From positions 2,733,592-2,797,591 of the forward strand of contig KL647292.1 of assembly GCA_000727475.1 (NCBI GenBank): a stretch of 64,000 nucleotides of DNA, read 5' to 3'. Made by a program: the position numbers and the translations under genes. Positions 11,150 through 25,000 of this stretch are shown piece by piece. The stretch's first letter is position 1; each line of letters begins with the position of its first letter. The notes below the pieces were generated by a model. It was not told where the DNA came from, did no database searches, and saw only the letters and a list, made by a program, of their open reading frames with translations. Source of the stretch: Sarcocystis neurona. Taxonomy: Eukaryota > Apicomplexa > Conoidasida > Eucoccidiorida > Sarcocystidae.

Positions 11150-11876
11150 ATGTCAGCAGAAGCAGCAGCGCCAAGAGCAGGTATAACTCAGGTCTCAAGA
11201 TCGACAGTACGACCAGGGCCACTTCACAAGAAGCAGCAGCAGCATTCGGAGGAACACCAGCAACATTTGGAGGAGCACGAGGGACAGCAATCGCAGCAGC
11301 AGCGTGCTGGAGAATGACGGAATGCGTTTCCTGCAGCCACGGGCTACGGTTCCAACGAACCCAGCAACTTACCGGACGGCTGCGTGCACCTGCCGTTTCG
11401 CGGCCCTGTGCTCCTGGAGTTGCAGAAACAAACAGTACGGGCAAGTACAACAGCAACAGCAGGAGCAGCAGGTGCAGAGGAAGCAGCAGCAGGATCAACA
11501 GGAACAGCAGCAGCAGCACGAACGGCAACAGGACGAGGAACAACAGCAGGAGCAACGGGAGCGGCAGTGCGACGCGGAGGGTAGCGACAGCAGCAGGAAG
11601 GCAGTTCTCTGAGAAGTGCCAGCAGCTGCGGCACTTCAGCCGGAAAAAGGAGGTGCGGACTTTCCTGTCCGCATAGCCATAGCGGCAGCAGGGGCAGCTG
11701 CCCTTCAACTGTTTTTGCAGCAGCAGGAGCCCCTGCTTGCTTATAAGCAACTGACAGAATACAGAGGTGGCGGCCTCCTCTTGAACAGCGGCAGCTTGTA
11801 CGTCCCCTCTTATAGGAGCAGGAGGAACAGCTCCTGCGCCTGTTCTTCCACATGAGCAGGTCGTCTGTTTCCTTAG
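11150..11876 (+). other. CAG-rich stretch upstream of the CNNM gene, possible 5' exon or leader
   Basis: This stretch is as rich in CAG/CAA as the coding repeats. It is open in pieces on both strands: Gln-rich on plus, Leu-rich on minus. A good acceptor, TGTTTCCTTAG, ends at 11876 and its TAG is the stop that closes the CNNM frame upstream. A donor-like CAG/GTATAA lies at 11180/11181. Either an upstream exon is spliced to 11877, or this is transcribed leader sequence. Confidence 0.35.
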
Positions 11877-12056
11877 GCAGCCGCAGGAGCAACAGCAGCG
11901 CGTGTGGCCCCTGTTTTGAGCAAAAGTGTTGGTCAGTTCTCCCGACAACGGACCCATTCTTCTAGACGTCGCTGCAGCCGTAGGATGCACGTGTCCTTCT
12001 GTAAGACAGGGAGTGGCTGCTCCAGTTTGTTGCTGCGGGAGGGGCCCTCGGACCGG

Positions 12057-15000
12057 ATGCTGCTCCGCGCGTTCCTCCTGCTGCTGCTGCTGTTACCGGC
12101 ACAGCAGCAGCCGAAGCAGGGGACGCAAGACCAGCGTCACCTCGTCCGGGTAGGGAAGTGTGCAGACGTGCCATACTTCGCAGCAGCGACGCCTGCGTCT
12201 CCTGTGCCGCCTCCTCGCGAGAAGGCGCTGCTGAACGACCCCGCTGCAGCAGACGCTCGACCAGGGACCCGTGGTTTGTTTGATGTTGCTGGGGCAGCTG
12301 CCCCCCCTTCTCAACTGGCGAGCGTAACGCTGAAACGAGCTCGCCACTTGCCCCAGAGAGATGGCTTACTTGCTGTTGTTGCCGGTGCTCCCCCGGCCGC
12401 CAAGGTGGAAGCGATCTTACATGGGAAAACCGCGGCAGGAGAAACAGCAGCAGCAGCACCAGCTAAGGCTGCAGCATTGGAGCAGTCCGCTGCTGCAACT
12501 GCAGGTGTGCGACCTGAGAATCTCAGCAGCACAGCAGCATCTTGGCGGGGGATGCGGAACAGCCAAGAAACAACGCAGGAGCCGTTGTGTGATCGTACGC
12601 GATTGCAGGAGCAGCAGCAGCAGCAGCTATCGCACACTGTTATGCTGCAGCAGCAGTGGCAGCCGGAGTTGTCGAGGGAAGACGGGGAACAGGGGGACGT
12701 CGAGGACACGCCTTTCATTTGCGGCACACGAGTAGTTGCTGCTGGTGTTTATCCTAGGTTTTCTCCTTCCCCGCTTGAAAACTCCTTTCCGTCTGCTTCG
12801 GTGCGGTCTCCCGCGGAGACAACGGCAGCAACAGGCGACAGGACGGTAGAGCGCTCCTTTGCGCCGACCGCTCAAGCGTCTGACGAGACACGCAAGGCAG
12901 CCGACGAGAACGCGGAAGCACTTAACAGTCGTAGCAGCAATACCAGGAGCAGCACGTGTGGCAGCCGGAGTTGGACGTCTCTAAGAAAGTGTGGGAACCA
13001 GAGCACTACACACCCCAGCAGCAGCAGCCGTGAGAACAGCGACAGCGTACTCCACAGCAACAGCAACAACAGGGAAAACTCAACCGGCTCCGGCAACACT
13101 ACAGAACGTAGCAGCAGCCCCTCGCACTGCAGCAAGACAGGCGGGAACAGCAGCAGCAGCGACAGTGCCCGCTCCCACTCCCACGCCCAGCGTATGCAAA
13201 CAGAAGGCCACACCGCAGACAGCGGCAGCAGCAGTGAGGAAAGCAACACGACGAGCAGAGCGCCTCCGAAGGACAGTGCCTGGAGCGTGGATAGTGAGAA
13301 GGTCACCGCCTGCAACGAGGACGGCTGCGAAAGCAGCACCAGAGGGGGGGGAAGAGGGGTGGAAGGGAGTTTTTCTCCACGGCACCAAAGCAGCGTGGAT
13401 CATGGAAGAGGCCGCAGCAGCACGGCGGGGACCTCTGACCGCGCGAGCAGCACCGAAGCCAGCACACCTGGCAGCTTGCGCAGTCGCCGCGGCCGCCGGA
13501 GAAGACTGGCTGGGAACCACAGCAGCTCCCGCGGCAGCAGTCATGCTGACGGCGACAGCAGCGGGCAGGGTGCGAATGGCAAAATTCGCACCGGGGAACG
13601 GGATGGTGGCGCCCATGGCGTAGACGAAGGCAGAGTGGACAATGCACTGCTGGGCAGCAGCAGTGTCGAACCGGGAAATGGCGGCGGCATGAATGGACTG
13701 AGAAGGAGAAGGAGCAGCAATAGTAGTGGAACGGGCGGTGAGGACGAGGGCAGCTTCAAAAGTCTCCAGGATTCGTTCAGCAGCACCCTACGTGGGTCGC
13801 AGCTTCGTCAAAGTGAAGTCAGCAGCGGCACAACTGGGGAGAAGAGATTTTTACTCATGACAAACTGGGAGGGCGACATAGCAGCAGCAGCGGTTGCTAG
13901 CGCTGTCTCAGAGAAGCCGTCGCGTGGAGAAGTAGCAGCAGGGACGCTACGAGAGAAAGAAGCAGCCGAGCACCCAAAAGCTGCACGCCCTGCTTTGTCT
14001 GCTCGCCCGGCACCCAGGAATTTGCCCGCTGCTGTCTCTCCCAGGAGCAGCAAGGGTAGCAATACGGTCAGACACACGGATGCGATTGACCCTGCTGCTG
14101 CCGCTTCTGCCTTACCCCGCAGCAACAAGACTGCGGCTCCTGTCTCTCCCAGCGTCAGCGGGACAGCTGCTGCCGACGCTGCCGGCAACAGCCGTGCTGC
14201 CGCCCCTGCCGCCGTCAGCGGCCGAGATGGGGTTACTGCTGCGTATCACGGCGAAACCTCGGCTGCCTCCAGGACGGCGCCTCCTGCCGGTTCCGCACGT
14301 GCTGCTTCTTCAGCGTCCGTCTCTCCGTCCTCGCTTTCGCGGCCTTCCTCTTCTCTTCCTCGTTCTTTTCCGTCGCCTCCTCCCTCCTCCCCTTCGCTCC
14401 ACTCTTCTCCGCCCGCCTCCTCGCCTCCGACCGGTGGACCCGCGACCGCCTCCTCTCGGTCTTCCTCCTCTTCCACATCCGCTTCTGCGTCGTCCCAACC
14501 GGCGTCTGAGCGAGACACGAATGCCGCTAATGGGTGGTGGCTGCAGTGGAGGCGGGTGTGGCTGATCGGCGTATCCGTCTCTATCGTCTTGCTTGCGGGC
14601 GTCGCCAGCGGGCTAACTACGGGGCTCATGGCCTTTGACGAACTCCAGTTGCTCGTCGTCCAACAGACCGGCGCAGGGCCCGAGAAACAGCAGTACGTCT
14701 TCTCAGGCGCCCGTGTCCTGCTGTGCCCGAAACAGGCGTATGCCTCCTCGTTGTGTACATGGGTTCTTTTCACCTATACATGTAGTCACAGGTGCTGCAG
14801 CTAAACGTGAACTCACGTATCCCCGTATTTCTTTGTTTACGTAGTATGTGCACACGCACACACACAGACGCGTACTCTGCCCGTGCGGCGCCAGACTGAC
14901 GACAGTTCAAAGAAACAGGCTCCACTTCTACGAGTGCGCCGATGTGGCACAACACGAGAACTCAGCGATCGTTTAAACAAAAATATGCGTACACACGTGC

Positions 15001-18000
15001 ATGCGCATACGTATCGAGGGGTGTCGACACGTGTGCAATTGTATAAGATCTTCTCGGGGTGGGAGGATCTCCGTGTGTGTGGGTGAGGGGATGGAAGCAG
15101 CATGCAGGTACGCACTGCCAGCCAACTTGTGGTGGCGCGCCGAAGTGGCACAGAGCCACAGAGACAGTTTTACGCCTGCCAGAAGTTAGACCGTGTGCAA
15201 ATGCAGACGCACGAGAGAGTGTGTGTCGACGCGGAGGTGGATTATATCGACGCAACTAGACAAGTTGGTGCCCGTATACAGACTTTAACAAGTACATACA
15301 GGTGTCTGGGTGATACCGGGTAATATATGTGGAAATTTGGACTTGCAAGTGTATTAGTAAAAGTCGGAGAGTATCTTTAAATACAAATATATGTATACAA
15401 AACATCCGGATATACATATGGGTATGTGTAGGTGGACAGGTAGCTATATCTGTGTGTGTAGATCTACACAGAAAGAGAGGGAACAACAGATCTTTGTAAG
15501 CGTACACGTAGAAGAGATTCAGAAAAGACAGTGTGTACAAATGTATATATATATATATATGCACGTGCAAATGTATACATATATATACGTATGTATATAT
15601 ATATATATATATGTATATATATGTGAACGAAGACGCAGCTGCTCTTAACGCAGCACTCTGGTGGGCGAAGCCACGCGAACGACGACAGGCTGGTGCTTAA
15701 ACTCTCACCGCCTGCAGCAGAGACACCTGTCGCGTGTGGCGACGGCTACGAACGCGGGCCGCAAGCCGAAGCGTCCACCCGCGCGTCTGTTTGTATATCT
15801 AATCGAAGATGTCATGGTGCGTGTCCACGGGACAACGCCGACGCCGGTCCACAGACGCAGCGTGCAGCTCGTGATGTAATACGAACCGTTCGCTTCAACG
15901 ATGGTAGCGATATCCGTACATACCGAGAAGGCGTTGACCTGGCGTAGCAAAATAATATATATATATATATATATATCTTTATGTATATGTCTACAATTAT
16001 GTATACATATATATATATATATATTGCGGATCTATACACGGACGTGTACGTCCATATATATATATATACATATATATAGCGTAGCGACCTCAGGCAGTTG
16101 TGCCCTCGTATATGTACGTGTCTATGTGTATGTATACGTGTGTATATGTACGTGAGAGGCTCTACGTGTATAGCGCCCTCACACATTTATATACGAATAT
16201 GTGCACGTGTATGTATATATACGTGTATGTACGGACGTGACTGCAGCGTACGCTCGCACATATCTCTGGAATGCTCTGTGGGTCTGTCTAAGCCCGTGCG
16301 GATGGATGTTTCTTGCGTGTAGCCTGGGTAGAACTGCGTGGGGCAGTGTGTCGGTGCTGTTGCACCCGCTTGCCTCCGGTGCCTGGGGCGCACAGAACTG
16401 ATTTTTAAATGTATTCCACACGCGCGTGCAGGGACAAGATGCACGCAGGACTAAATTCGAGCATACCGAGTGTGTCTGCCCCAAGATGTGGCTCCCTGTA
16501 TGCGCTGCTCCTGTACGAGCGCGCGTGCGAGTGTAACTGGGTGCTGCTGTGGAGGCTTGCTGCCGCGGCCCCGCGGCTCCGATGGCTTACTGGCGCCACG
16601 CGGCTGCGGTCCTCCTGACGCTGCTGCTCCTGCGGACCGCCACTATTTTCATGCCGTGTCGCTGCTGCGGGTGCTGCGAGGTGCTGTCGCCGGTGTCGCT
16701 GCCGATCGCTTTGCGTCGGTGCGTGTGATTGCTGCTGGTGCCGGTGCAGGGCGGAGGCGGTGTGCGACTTGATACAGAGGAATAGGCACCAGCTGTTGGT
16801 GACGCTGCTGCTGTGCAACGCGCTGGCGATGGAGGCGCTGCCTCTCTTCCTCGACCGCCTGGTTTCTCCGGTGCTGGCGGTGCTGTTGTCTGTCACTGCT
16901 ATTCTCTTCGTTGGAGAAATTTTCCCGCAGGCGCTCTGCACTGGGCGCTACCAGCTAGCTATCGCTGCAGTAGGTCGCTGTCTCTATTTTCTCTTAATTG
17001 CTACGTTCAGTGCTCAAATCAGTAGGTGAATTAGCAGGTTGAACTTCCTCCTCATGCGGCGTGTGTGTCTCTCTCACACTCGCTGCCGCTGCCGTGGACA
17101 CGCTGGTGCACGGCTCAAAAAGCGCGTGAGGCGACGCACAAGAGCACGAGCCGAAGAGGGTGAGAGGCAGCAAGCCCTACAGCTGTGTAGAGTTCAGATG
17201 GACAAGTAACCGAAAGGCAGCCACTACTTACACAAGTGTCTCGTCTGTCGCCCCTGTATATATGTGTATACAGAAAGACCTATGGAATGGACATGCGCAT
17301 ACGCTGACGTCGCTGTACGCGTGTATATACAAGCGTGTAAGAAGAAGAGGTCTAGAAGATGGCGGACTATCCTGGCGTGTTTTTCGACTTTCCATAGAGC
17401 ATTTCTGTCGCCGTGGATCGCAATGTGCACACGCAGACATGATATACGTGTCTGCTTCTCGACCACGCAGAGCCCTACGTCTGCACGCATGCGCCACTCG
17501 TAGACAAACTGTCTGGACGCCCTCGAGACAGCGATTTTCCTGCAGGCCGTTTCCTCTAACTACTTTTCTGAAGCTGTGGCCTCTGCACTGCTGGTTCTGT
17601 TTGCAGAGCCTTGCTCCCTTTGTGCGTCTGTTATTGGTTCTCTTCTGGCCGGCGGCCTACCCGATCAGCAGGCTGCTCGACTGCTGGCTGTCGGACAGGG
17701 AGAAGCCCAGTCTCTACGCAAGGGCCCATCTGAAAGCCCTCATAGGTACAGCTGGTCACAAGCATCATTACAGATGATTGTCGTCTGCGTGTCCCGTATA
17801 CTAACGTATAAACGTCCACGTATGCGTCCATATACAAACCCACGTATATGTATGTGTGGGTGTGGATGTGAAGGTGTAATTGCGCGTGTACATATGTACA
17901 CGTATGCATGTGTATACGTATTTTGACACTAGTGCGTGTACGTGTGCATATATGAATCCGCGCGTTTGTGTTTGTATGGATGTCAACGCTGAGACATCTC

Positions 18001-21000
18001 CAGCGTTGCGCGACACCCCTACCTAGGGTGGGAGACAGTTTGCTGAAAAAAGAGAAGCGCAATGTGAAGTGGTAGAACTCTGCTGCAAGCAAATGCACGT
18101 ATGCCTGCCTGCTCGTTTTTACGTGTGTTATCATCTGTTCCCGTCAGGCGGCGTCTCTTGTCGCCGATCGGCTACCCAACGTCTATGCATATATGTGTAC
18201 GCATACGCAAGTAGATCGATTTGTCGTCCGACTGTGTGTCTCCCTGTGTAGGTTCCATCGATTTATTCGTTCACAGCAACTTTGGGGTGTCTGCGTGGTA
18301 CCGCGGGTTATACGCTCGAAGGAGCGTCGATCAACCCGCAAGCAATGCTGTCTCTTCTTTACCGAGCAGGGGTAGACGGGGAGTGGCACGCAAGCGAGCC
18401 CTCCCATATATATATATATATATATATGTCTGCGTGTGGGTGGATATATATTGATGACGCACAGTTTTCGGCAGCTGACTGTGAATGCTTAAGAAGGAAC
18501 CGCTGCTCAAGCAGCGGTTAGACGCACGCGCGAGAGCGATCGAACGGGGAGAGGAAGTCAGACGCGACCAGCTGTACGCGTTCAGAAGGCGCTTGGTCCA
18601 TTCCGTCCGATTTTGGGCTATATGAGCTCACCAGATGCGCTCGCTCAGCTGGAGGGGCTGGGCAGATCGGTCTTTGTTTCTACTTGGAAATGTTGGGGCT
18701 GTGCGTTTGCCGCCGCTGCTGTTGCTCGTTGCTGTTGGTGCTGCCGCACCTGCTGTCGTGTAGGTCTGCACCAGCGAGATCGGCAGCTACCATTGCTATT
18801 GCAACACCGGGTGGAGGCGCGCCGGGCACAGACGCAGGCACGCCGCAGAAGCCCCAGCAAAAAGGCGCCGAAGGGGGGGGAGCAGGAGTTTGTTTCTCTT
18901 GTCGGCGGCGCCCAGGGTGCCGCAGCGGCAGCAGGGGGCACGCAAGGAGCGCCAACAGCCGCGGACGTCCCAGCAGCAGCGAGGGCAACAGGAACAGCAT
19001 CGGGGAATACCGGGGGCGTCAGCGCAGCAGAGTTAGGGAACGCAGGCGAACAGCGGGCGGAAGAAGGTGTTGAAAAAAGCAGCGCCGCAACAGGAGACGC
19101 GGGAAGACCAGGATTCGAGCGATGGAGAGAGGCAGCAGGCTCGGGCGAGCAGGGCCATCTCGCAGCTGCGGCAGCAGCAGCAAGCCGTGCTGCAGCAAAC
19201 GTCACACAGGAAACCGCTTACAGCGGGTCAGGTATCGAAGCAAGTGCAGAAGACTTGGAACACGCCGTCGGACTCCATCGAGATGAAGTGCTGATAATGC
19301 AAGGTGAGCTGTGCTGCTGTGGGCAATTTCTAGCTCCATTCTCGTCAGTGCAAAAACACTATTGACGAAGATAGACAGACATTTACGGCTACTGCTTCTG
19401 TGTTTCTGTTTCCACCGTTTCGCTACTGCAGATGCTTCCCCACTGTCTGTCTCGCGTATGTTCTCTCGCGCTGAAAGTTTAAAGCGGCACTACCAAGTGC
19501 AGCGTGAGTAACAGCAAGGACAGTCGTAGCGGACGGGGGGGGGGGAGGAGTAGCAGCACACGTCGTCTTCGATTCCTGCTTCAGATCGCAGCTCTTTTTG
19601 TTTCAGTGAAATAGAGGGTGGCGTAGATTGTTCTTCCATGAGCAAGCACTTTACAAACGAATATTCTTTCTGCGTACAGCGCGTGGTCGATCGACTGCCC
19701 GCGCGCGCGCAGGCGACCTACCAGTAGCTCTACGTGTTGTTTCTCCGCCGTCTCAGCAGCAACGAATGGAGGTGACGAGAAGCCGTGCACAGCAACACAC
19801 CACGGCATGCAGGTGGCGCAGCGTTCGTCTCTAGAAGAGGGAAAAAAGCAGGGTCGTCTCGAAAGGATAGACGGAACGCATTTCTCGTTCGAAGCTTTCT
19901 CGAGAGTGACAGATTCTCCCATGTATAATTCAGTGGCAGCGAAGCGACGCGTGTGTCCTTTTCAACTACACGTGTGTGGGAAGGCACTCCTGTGAGGTCA
20001 TTCACGTGGAAATGTTGTATTTCCGCTGCTCGCCTCTTTGTAGGTTGGGGGCTAGGCACAGACTGTCGTTCACGTCTAGTCAACATATTCGTCTGCACAG
20101 GGAGCTCAGCTGGCGACCTGCGCATAAGGTTTTATGCACCCGTCGCAGAGAGCACGTAGAAGACAGCATAAATTCTTCCGTGGAAGCCTGTTGTTCGACA
20201 GTGTTTTGCTGGTGTTTTGGTCACTCGTTTACGCAAGTTCCGCAGCTCGTGGGGATCGTTCAGAGACCCACCTGCTGCAGCATTCGTTCGGCTCGTCTTC
20301 GCAGCTGGCGACTATTTCGTCCTGTAGTCGTGTGTGCAACTTTTCTGCGGGGGATCATCTTCTTAGCGGTGGGATTCTACTGCTTTCATGGTGACGGGAA
20401 GCCCAGGCATTCACGTGTTGACATTTTCGGTCAGCAGGATTTGCGGAGGCGTTCTTCAGGAGAAGAGTAGGCAAGTGTACACCCATGCGGCGTAATGACG
20501 CGTTCAGTGTACGCGTGGTCAGGAACCTTGGAGGTGGATGTTAGCCCCTCTGCAGGGGTTGTTCTTGACTTGTATCCACCTCGGTAGTCCCTTCGCTCGG
20601 CTGTTCGGGGAACTTTTCTCTTTTTTTGCCTAGAGACACACACAATAGACACACGGAGAAAAATGTGGGTCATCGCCTACTTATGGGCACACGGAGAGCA
20701 GTTTAGAAGGCACGCAGACGGGTGAGCGGAACGGATACGCAATGTTGGAGGAGATTGAGACATTGCGGGGCAGCGGTTCTCCTGCTAGTGCTCTTCTCCT
20801 ATTCTTCTTCTTCTGCATGGAGGTGGGGTACGTGCAGCGCAGCGGGAAGCTGCACCTTTACCTCGTGGGTCTTCCTACTCTTCTTGCTGTCCGTGACAGG
20901 GGCACTGGATATGGCGTGCAAGAGCGTGTGCGACCTGATGGTGCCACTAAAGGATGTCTTCATGCTGGTAGGCTCTCCTCCCTGCGCTGAATCGACTGAA

Positions 21001-22019
21001 TAATAAGTTGTCGACTTGTCTAGGTGTGGGTGTGTATGCATATGCGTGTGGGGGGACGCGTCTGTGTTTGCACGCACCAGAGTCCGTCGACTGAATCTGT
21101 AGTCGTCACCTGCGTTCTTGCATGCCACTAGAAGTCTTCGATCGAGGTCTCTCGGAACAACTGGCGCGCGAAGTCTTTGCCCTTGGGTGTATGAGGGTGC
21201 ACTTGTTGCTGACTTCTCTCGCTGACTACACGCGCATGTGTGTATGTTCAGGTGATCCGTTTTGTGCTGGTTTTCGGCATGCCTAAAGAATGCGACTCGC
21301 GTGTCTGCGGCGGCAGGGTGCGTCTTTTGTTTAAGTGATGACGCTGCGTAGAAAGCGAATGTCAGTGTGTACGCGTGTTCGTTTTCCTGCCGCGCTTTGT
21401 CGTTCATCCTCCAGTAGCGCCGGTACGGGCGCCAGCGTCAGCTGAAGCAGAGAGAGCGCTATGGCAGATCAGCGGGTACAGCAGCACGCGTCGAAGCTGC
21501 TGCAGCAGCAGTACACAGCGCAACAACATCAGCAGAAGTCGTCTGCTTCGTCGACACAGCAGGAACTCTAGTGTTGTGCCAGTGTCGCACAAGGCGGCTT
21601 TGTCGACTCCTTTGCGCGCGTTTGTACATCCGCAGAAGAAACCGCTATTGGTGGTGTGCTGCACCCTTCTACTGAAGGACAGCGAGAGTGCAACAACAGA
21701 AATGCGTGTAGGCTTGCATACCTGGACTACCGCTGCTGCTGTCGGTGTGTCAAACGCGCGGTTCAGAATCAGAGACTCTTCTCACTGCCCCTGAAAGTAG
21801 TGTAACGCCCGGGAATGCGCAAAGAGGGCGGCATATTTCACGTACATGCGTTTCCACGGTGCATGCCCTGCGACTGCGTGCGTGCCCACGCGAGGACCTC
21901 AACATGCAGGTGGCGTATCTACACTTTCTTGCACGCCAAAAAATATGTACTTGTTTACTCACTGACATCTCCGATTCCGCAGCTCTCTCTCTCTCCGATT
22001 CCGCAGCTCTCTCTCTCTC

Positions 22020-22050
<31 letters not shown>

Positions 22051-25000
22051 GGATACGTATTCGTACTTCGGCGTACGTGTACGTAACTATGCATACGGTT
22101 CTGTACGTGTGTGTATACGCGTACGTATGTATGAACGTTGTACGCGTGCTTGTGTGTTAGTTTTCTGCGCACCTGCATAGCGTAGTGCAGCGGTTTGAGC
22201 GTCTGTGCGTAGCAAGTGGCTGCGTGTGAATGACGCGCAGGAAGCATCCGTCCGGCTCACGCGGCAGGTCTTAATTGATATCCTTGCGAAAGGGCACTCG
22301 CGAATTCCTGTGTACGAAAAGTAAGCAACATTCGAATCCAGCGCTCTGTCTCGCTGTTGACGTGAGTGGCCTCTTGAGGAGAGGTGTAATGCGCACGTGT
22401 CTACAAACGTGCATATATATATATATGTCTGTGGTCGTGCTCTGCTACGTAGCACCGCACACATTTTTGGCTTGTCGTTGTCGCAGTCTACACGTAGGAG
22501 CTCCACGTACGTTTCACTTATAAATGTGTACGTCTGTACTCAATACGTGTGTGGTGCTGCTGCACTTCCTTGGGCCATGCGAAGGATGACAATACAGTAT
22601 ACGACGCTGAAGCTGAGTCAGTCTTCCGCGCGTGTATGCGTTCTTCCCCTCGAGATCTTAGTCTCAGCTGTTCTGCTGCTGTCAGGGTTGCGGCCGCCCT
22701 TAGTAGGGACACGGTGCTGACGTTCTTCACCGAGCAAGTCGTACGCGAGGGGCGGAAGGCTTGTCTCCTGCGTCTTGATACGTCTACATGTAAGTGTGTA
22801 AATGCGTGTGCAGGCGTCACGTCAGTAAGATTTCTCCTGGACCAACACGCAAAAGCTTGTGCATGTCTGGCCTCTCTTTCTGTGCTATGCTGCTGTGTTT
22901 TTCTGCCACGCGCCGACGCGAGCAGCCGCAGAGAAAACGTGCGGGGCGTCCTCCTTGTGAAAAGTCTTGTTCTTATTGACCCTGGCGCGGGTAGGGACAT
23001 GCCACACCTGCTGCAGATCATTGCAGCCTCCATCCCACCAGGTGCACCGCAGACAGGTACTTCCATCCATACGTATATATATATATGTATATGCAAGTAG
23101 ATGTACGGCTACATCTTGAACGGCGGCTTTGCAGATTTATAAAGGTGTAAGAAACCTTAACTTGTTTGTGAGTTCAAAGCGCTTTGATTGTGTTCGCTAC
23201 TGCTGTGGCAGGTGTTCGCGTGGCTGACCTTATGCGGGGCCGGAGCTTCCGCCGCCTGTGCACTCCGCTGTTCGTGGCGCCGACCATCAACCCATACAAG
23301 CTGTTAAATGAGTTCCAAGAGGTACACTTGTGTGGGTGCTTCGTACCGTCTATGCCGCATGAAGTGCAGCAGATGCTGAAATCGTAGAGGTGTTGCATAG
23401 CGTTTCCCCCCCCGGCGTGTTGGCGTGCGCGCGCAGCGTTACCACGCGCAGAGCTTACAATCTTGAAGCGTGAGTTTAGTCATTTGCAGAAGAGAGTGCT
23501 TATAACTCTGCTGCGCCCGTTCTTCTACTTTAAAATGCTCTTGTCGCGGAGAGACGTGACTAGAAGGAGTTTCGCAAAGTACAGCAAAACAGATTGTGCC
23601 AGTGTCTCTCTCCGCCGCTGTCCTTCACGTAACGCTCTTGTTTCCGTGAGGCAGCAATTATGGTAGAGCCTTGTCCTGTAAAGTCAAAGATGTGATGTCC
23701 GTGCGCTGCAACGTGTTTCAAGTGGTACGCATTCTGCGTTGTCTGCACTACTACGTTCAAAGAGCGCTGTCGCGTAGCAGCTGGAAGCCGAGGGAAGGGC
23801 AAAACCAGGACAGCAGCTGCAGACCTGTGGAGCCGGTCTACGCACAGCCGTATTGCTCGTCATTTGTTGGTCGAAGGCTTCCCTGTGCTGCTGTATTATG
23901 AATGTGTTACATTCTTTTTCGCTTTTGCTGCAGGGGCGATGCCACTTGGCGTTTGTAACATGCGACGTGGCGGCGTACCAACAGGCATGGGAAGAAAACA
24001 CGTCCGTGCCCGCGGGGACGCAGCTGCTGGGGATTGTGACTTTGGAAGACGTGATTGAGGAGCTTATTCAAGAGGAAATTATGGACGAGTTTGACCGACG
24101 CTTTGTAAGTGACGCGTGCTGATCATATGGGAGAAGATAACGCTCTGACAGCAGAACCATTTGTCGCGGTATCTGAATACTGCCTGGTTATCTGCAACAG
24201 TATTTCCAGCTACTAGCGGCTGGTAAAGAGTGGGTGGAGTGGCAGCGGAAGAGGCAGGCGTATCTGCCTGCGTCGCGTTCTACTTCAGTGCTTGATTACG
24301 GGGAGACAGAGTACCGCAGGAGGGATTCACCACACAAGGATAGTATTTATCAGCCGCAAGGGTGACTGCGTGTATAGACCTATCTCTCAGCCACCCATAC
24401 TCAGGTGGGCAGCTCCTGCGCGTCACACGCCTGTGCCCATTATGTGGGTGCTGTTGACTGTATGATTTCCCATCTCACCTCTCCACATGCGGATATGTGT
24501 GAGGCGTGTAAATTTGCATAAAGACATCTCTAAGTAGAGGACATTTTCTTGTGTCAGGTGTCAGGCGCACGAATTCAAGTCGTCTCTGTACCTGCATCGT
24601 CATCGTTTCCGATGTGTTTTATTACCTCGTCCCTTGTGCGTGTGTAGATGGGGATGAGCCAAGTGGGTCTCATGCATTTTTGTGTGCCCATAATTTTGCA
24701 GAGAGCGTATGGCTCCTCGTCATCCCTTCGTGGAGTGGACGGGCAGTCAAGCACGAACTTATGCCTGCGGGCTGCGAAGGTCTCTTCTTCAGAGGCGGTG
24801 GGAGGAGAGACGCACTCAGAAGAGTTGTACAGCTTGTTGCAGCAGCCGGGGCGGCCGCCGTCTCCACCCACCCGGGAGTTGCGGGAGCCCGCAGAGGTTG
24901 CACAAGCCGAAGACAAAGGAAACAGGGGCAACGAGACAGGTGCGCTGGCATCCTCGGGGAAAGACAGCGCAGCGCTGAGCCGGTTTGCGTCTCTGCTATT

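Larger units (their letters stand above)
3260..11150. other. Gene-poor spacer, about 7.9 kb
   Basis: No convincing gene was found between the stop of the Gln-rich protein and the CAG-rich stretch near 11.2 kb. Open frames are short, start mostly at non-ATG codons and show no family resemblance. The first few hundred bases (3260-3480) are still CAG-rich and probably 3' UTR. The rest holds a GT tract, two clear short direct duplications (4901, 8758), a more decayed one (about 9330) and one isolated protein-like open stretch on the minus strand near 9.9-10.1 kb. Confidence 0.5.

Noticed and set aside
10713..11990. 425-codon minus-strand open frame with long Leu runs
   Set aside because: It is the complement of CAG repeats, starts at a non-ATG codon and overlaps the CNNM 5' region. 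The Leu and Cys runs are repeat artefacts.
11904..12056. Longer CNNM N-terminus starting at 11904
   Set aside because: That codon is GTG. In a nuclear eukaryotic gene an ATG is expected; 12057 also begins a signal-peptide-like stretch, and 11985 is the only other ATG nearby.
22325..22340. tRNA B-box-like ATTCGAATCC
   Set aside because: No matching A-box or cloverleaf arms lie upstream; it is just after CNNM exon 6 in an intron.
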